Origin: Streptococcaceae bacterium
Lineage (GTDB): Bacteria > Bacillota > Bacilli > Lactobacillales > Streptococcaceae
Length of the DNA: 6,151 nucleotides
NCBI GenBank assembly: GCA_009779335.1
Contig: WREM01000070.1
Location: 1-6,151 of the forward strand
Direction of reading: 5' to 3'
Shown here piece after piece: positions 5,876 through 6,151 of the stretch (its first letter is position 1; each line of letters begins with the position of its first letter). Under the pieces are notes generated by a model. It was not told where the DNA came from. It ran no database searches and was given only the letters and a program-made list of their open reading frames with translations. Position numbers and translations under genes: made by a program.

Positions 5876-6151
5876 TTACAGCTCTGCCAAACCTGACAGC
5901 AGGCATTCAACTGCTATATTGAGCATTGGCTCATTCATGTTTACGATGATAGAATTTGCTACATCGCATGGATAATATTTGTGCTTTTGCTTGAAATCAT
6001 CGACTTTTTCATAGATTTCCAAAGCTGTCTGGTATGACATCGCTATGTGGCATTCGGATATAGGCTTGTCCCAGTATTTTGGGATTGTGCCGTCCTTGAG
6101 AGTCACAGCAGAGACTACCAGCATATAAATGTCCAGTAAGTCCTGTTTGAT
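5876..6151 (-). CDS. Unrecognised protein, C-terminal part (5' end outside window)
   Basis: The frame is open to the window edge and ends at TAA (5878-5876), giving 91 residues beginning IKQDLLDIYMLVVSAVTLKDG and ending LLSGLAEL. Met at 6124 is internal or an alternative start with no ribosome binding site visible. No family is recognised. The text is soluble and helical, with TALEIYEKVDDFKQKHKYYP in the middle and no membrane segment. Third codon positions are roughly half G/C (GAC, CTC, AAG, ATC, CTG are common), whereas the operon strongly prefers A/T. This supports real coding on the minus strand and a different origin. It converges on the truncated plus-strand gene, with no clear terminator between them. 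Confidence 0.6.
   Translation of the reverse strand: MKQDLLDIYMLVVSAVTLKDGTIPKYWDKPISECHIAMSYQTALEIYEKVDDFKQKHKYYPCDVANSIIVNMNEPMLNIAVECLLSGLAEL

Noticed and set aside
5860..5877. AAAAG...CTTTTT as an intrinsic terminator
   Set aside because: A 5-bp stem made almost only of A/T pairs is too weak, and it overlaps coding text on both strands.
5727..5975. 82-residue plus-strand ORF taken as an intact gene
   Set aside because: ATG 5727 has no ribosome binding site, the frame is open upstream to 5688, and its last third is antisense to the minus-strand gene. It is treated as part of a broken gene.
1..6151. CRISPR array, tRNA, rRNA or insertion sequence
   Set aside because: No regularly spaced repeats, tRNA cloverleaf, rRNA text, transposase or terminal inverted repeats were seen.

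Overview
The window looks like an AT-rich accessory segment from a bacterium, probably a low-GC anaerobe. Start codons are preceded by clear Shine-Dalgarno sequences (AGGAGA, GGAG, GAGGTGAT), and the left edge carries a dispersed intergenic repeat of the TGTCATTGCGAG...GAAGCAATCC type. The acetyltransferase and the first S41 peptidase resemble Firmicutes-type families. The second S41 peptidase resembles a family I associate mainly with Bacteroidetes. I do not assign a phylum; Firmicutes, spirochaete or Bacteroidetes all remain possible.

Layout. Positions 1-435 have no intact gene. They hold a two-part intergenic repeat with a perfect hairpin (about 16-96), a possible decayed coding stretch on the plus strand (126-320) and a 15-bp direct repeat. 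At 436-684 (minus) is a small, strongly acidic hypothetical protein with a good ribosome binding site. The region 685-944 is a divergent intergenic segment with a 9-bp inverted repeat around a TTGACA hexamer and a 14-codon leader-like ORF.

From 945 to 5530 four plus-strand genes form a compact operon: a GNAT-like acetyltransferase (945-1628), a cytoplasmic-looking S41 peptidase (1660-3267), a KilA-N domain protein (3264-4085) and a second cytoplasmic-looking S41 peptidase (4082-5530). The last three genes are joined by ATGA stop/start overlaps, so they are probably translationally coupled. The two peptidases share an 'EGIWD..G.YKIGI' beta-rich module but carry it at different points in the protein, and their catalytic cores belong to different S41 subtypes.

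After the operon, 5539-5875 holds what looks like a frameshifted and truncated gene. It runs into the 3' end of an unrelated minus-strand gene (5876-6151, cut by the window edge) whose codon use is visibly richer in G/C at third positions. The right end therefore looks like a junction between the AT-rich island and different DNA.

The strongest candidate for something undescribed is the operon itself: two signal-peptide-less S41 proteases bracketing a KilA-N protein and led by an acetyltransferase. A coupled protease/DNA-binding (phage-derived) module is an inference from gene order. Nothing in the sequence proves a defence, toxin or regulatory role.
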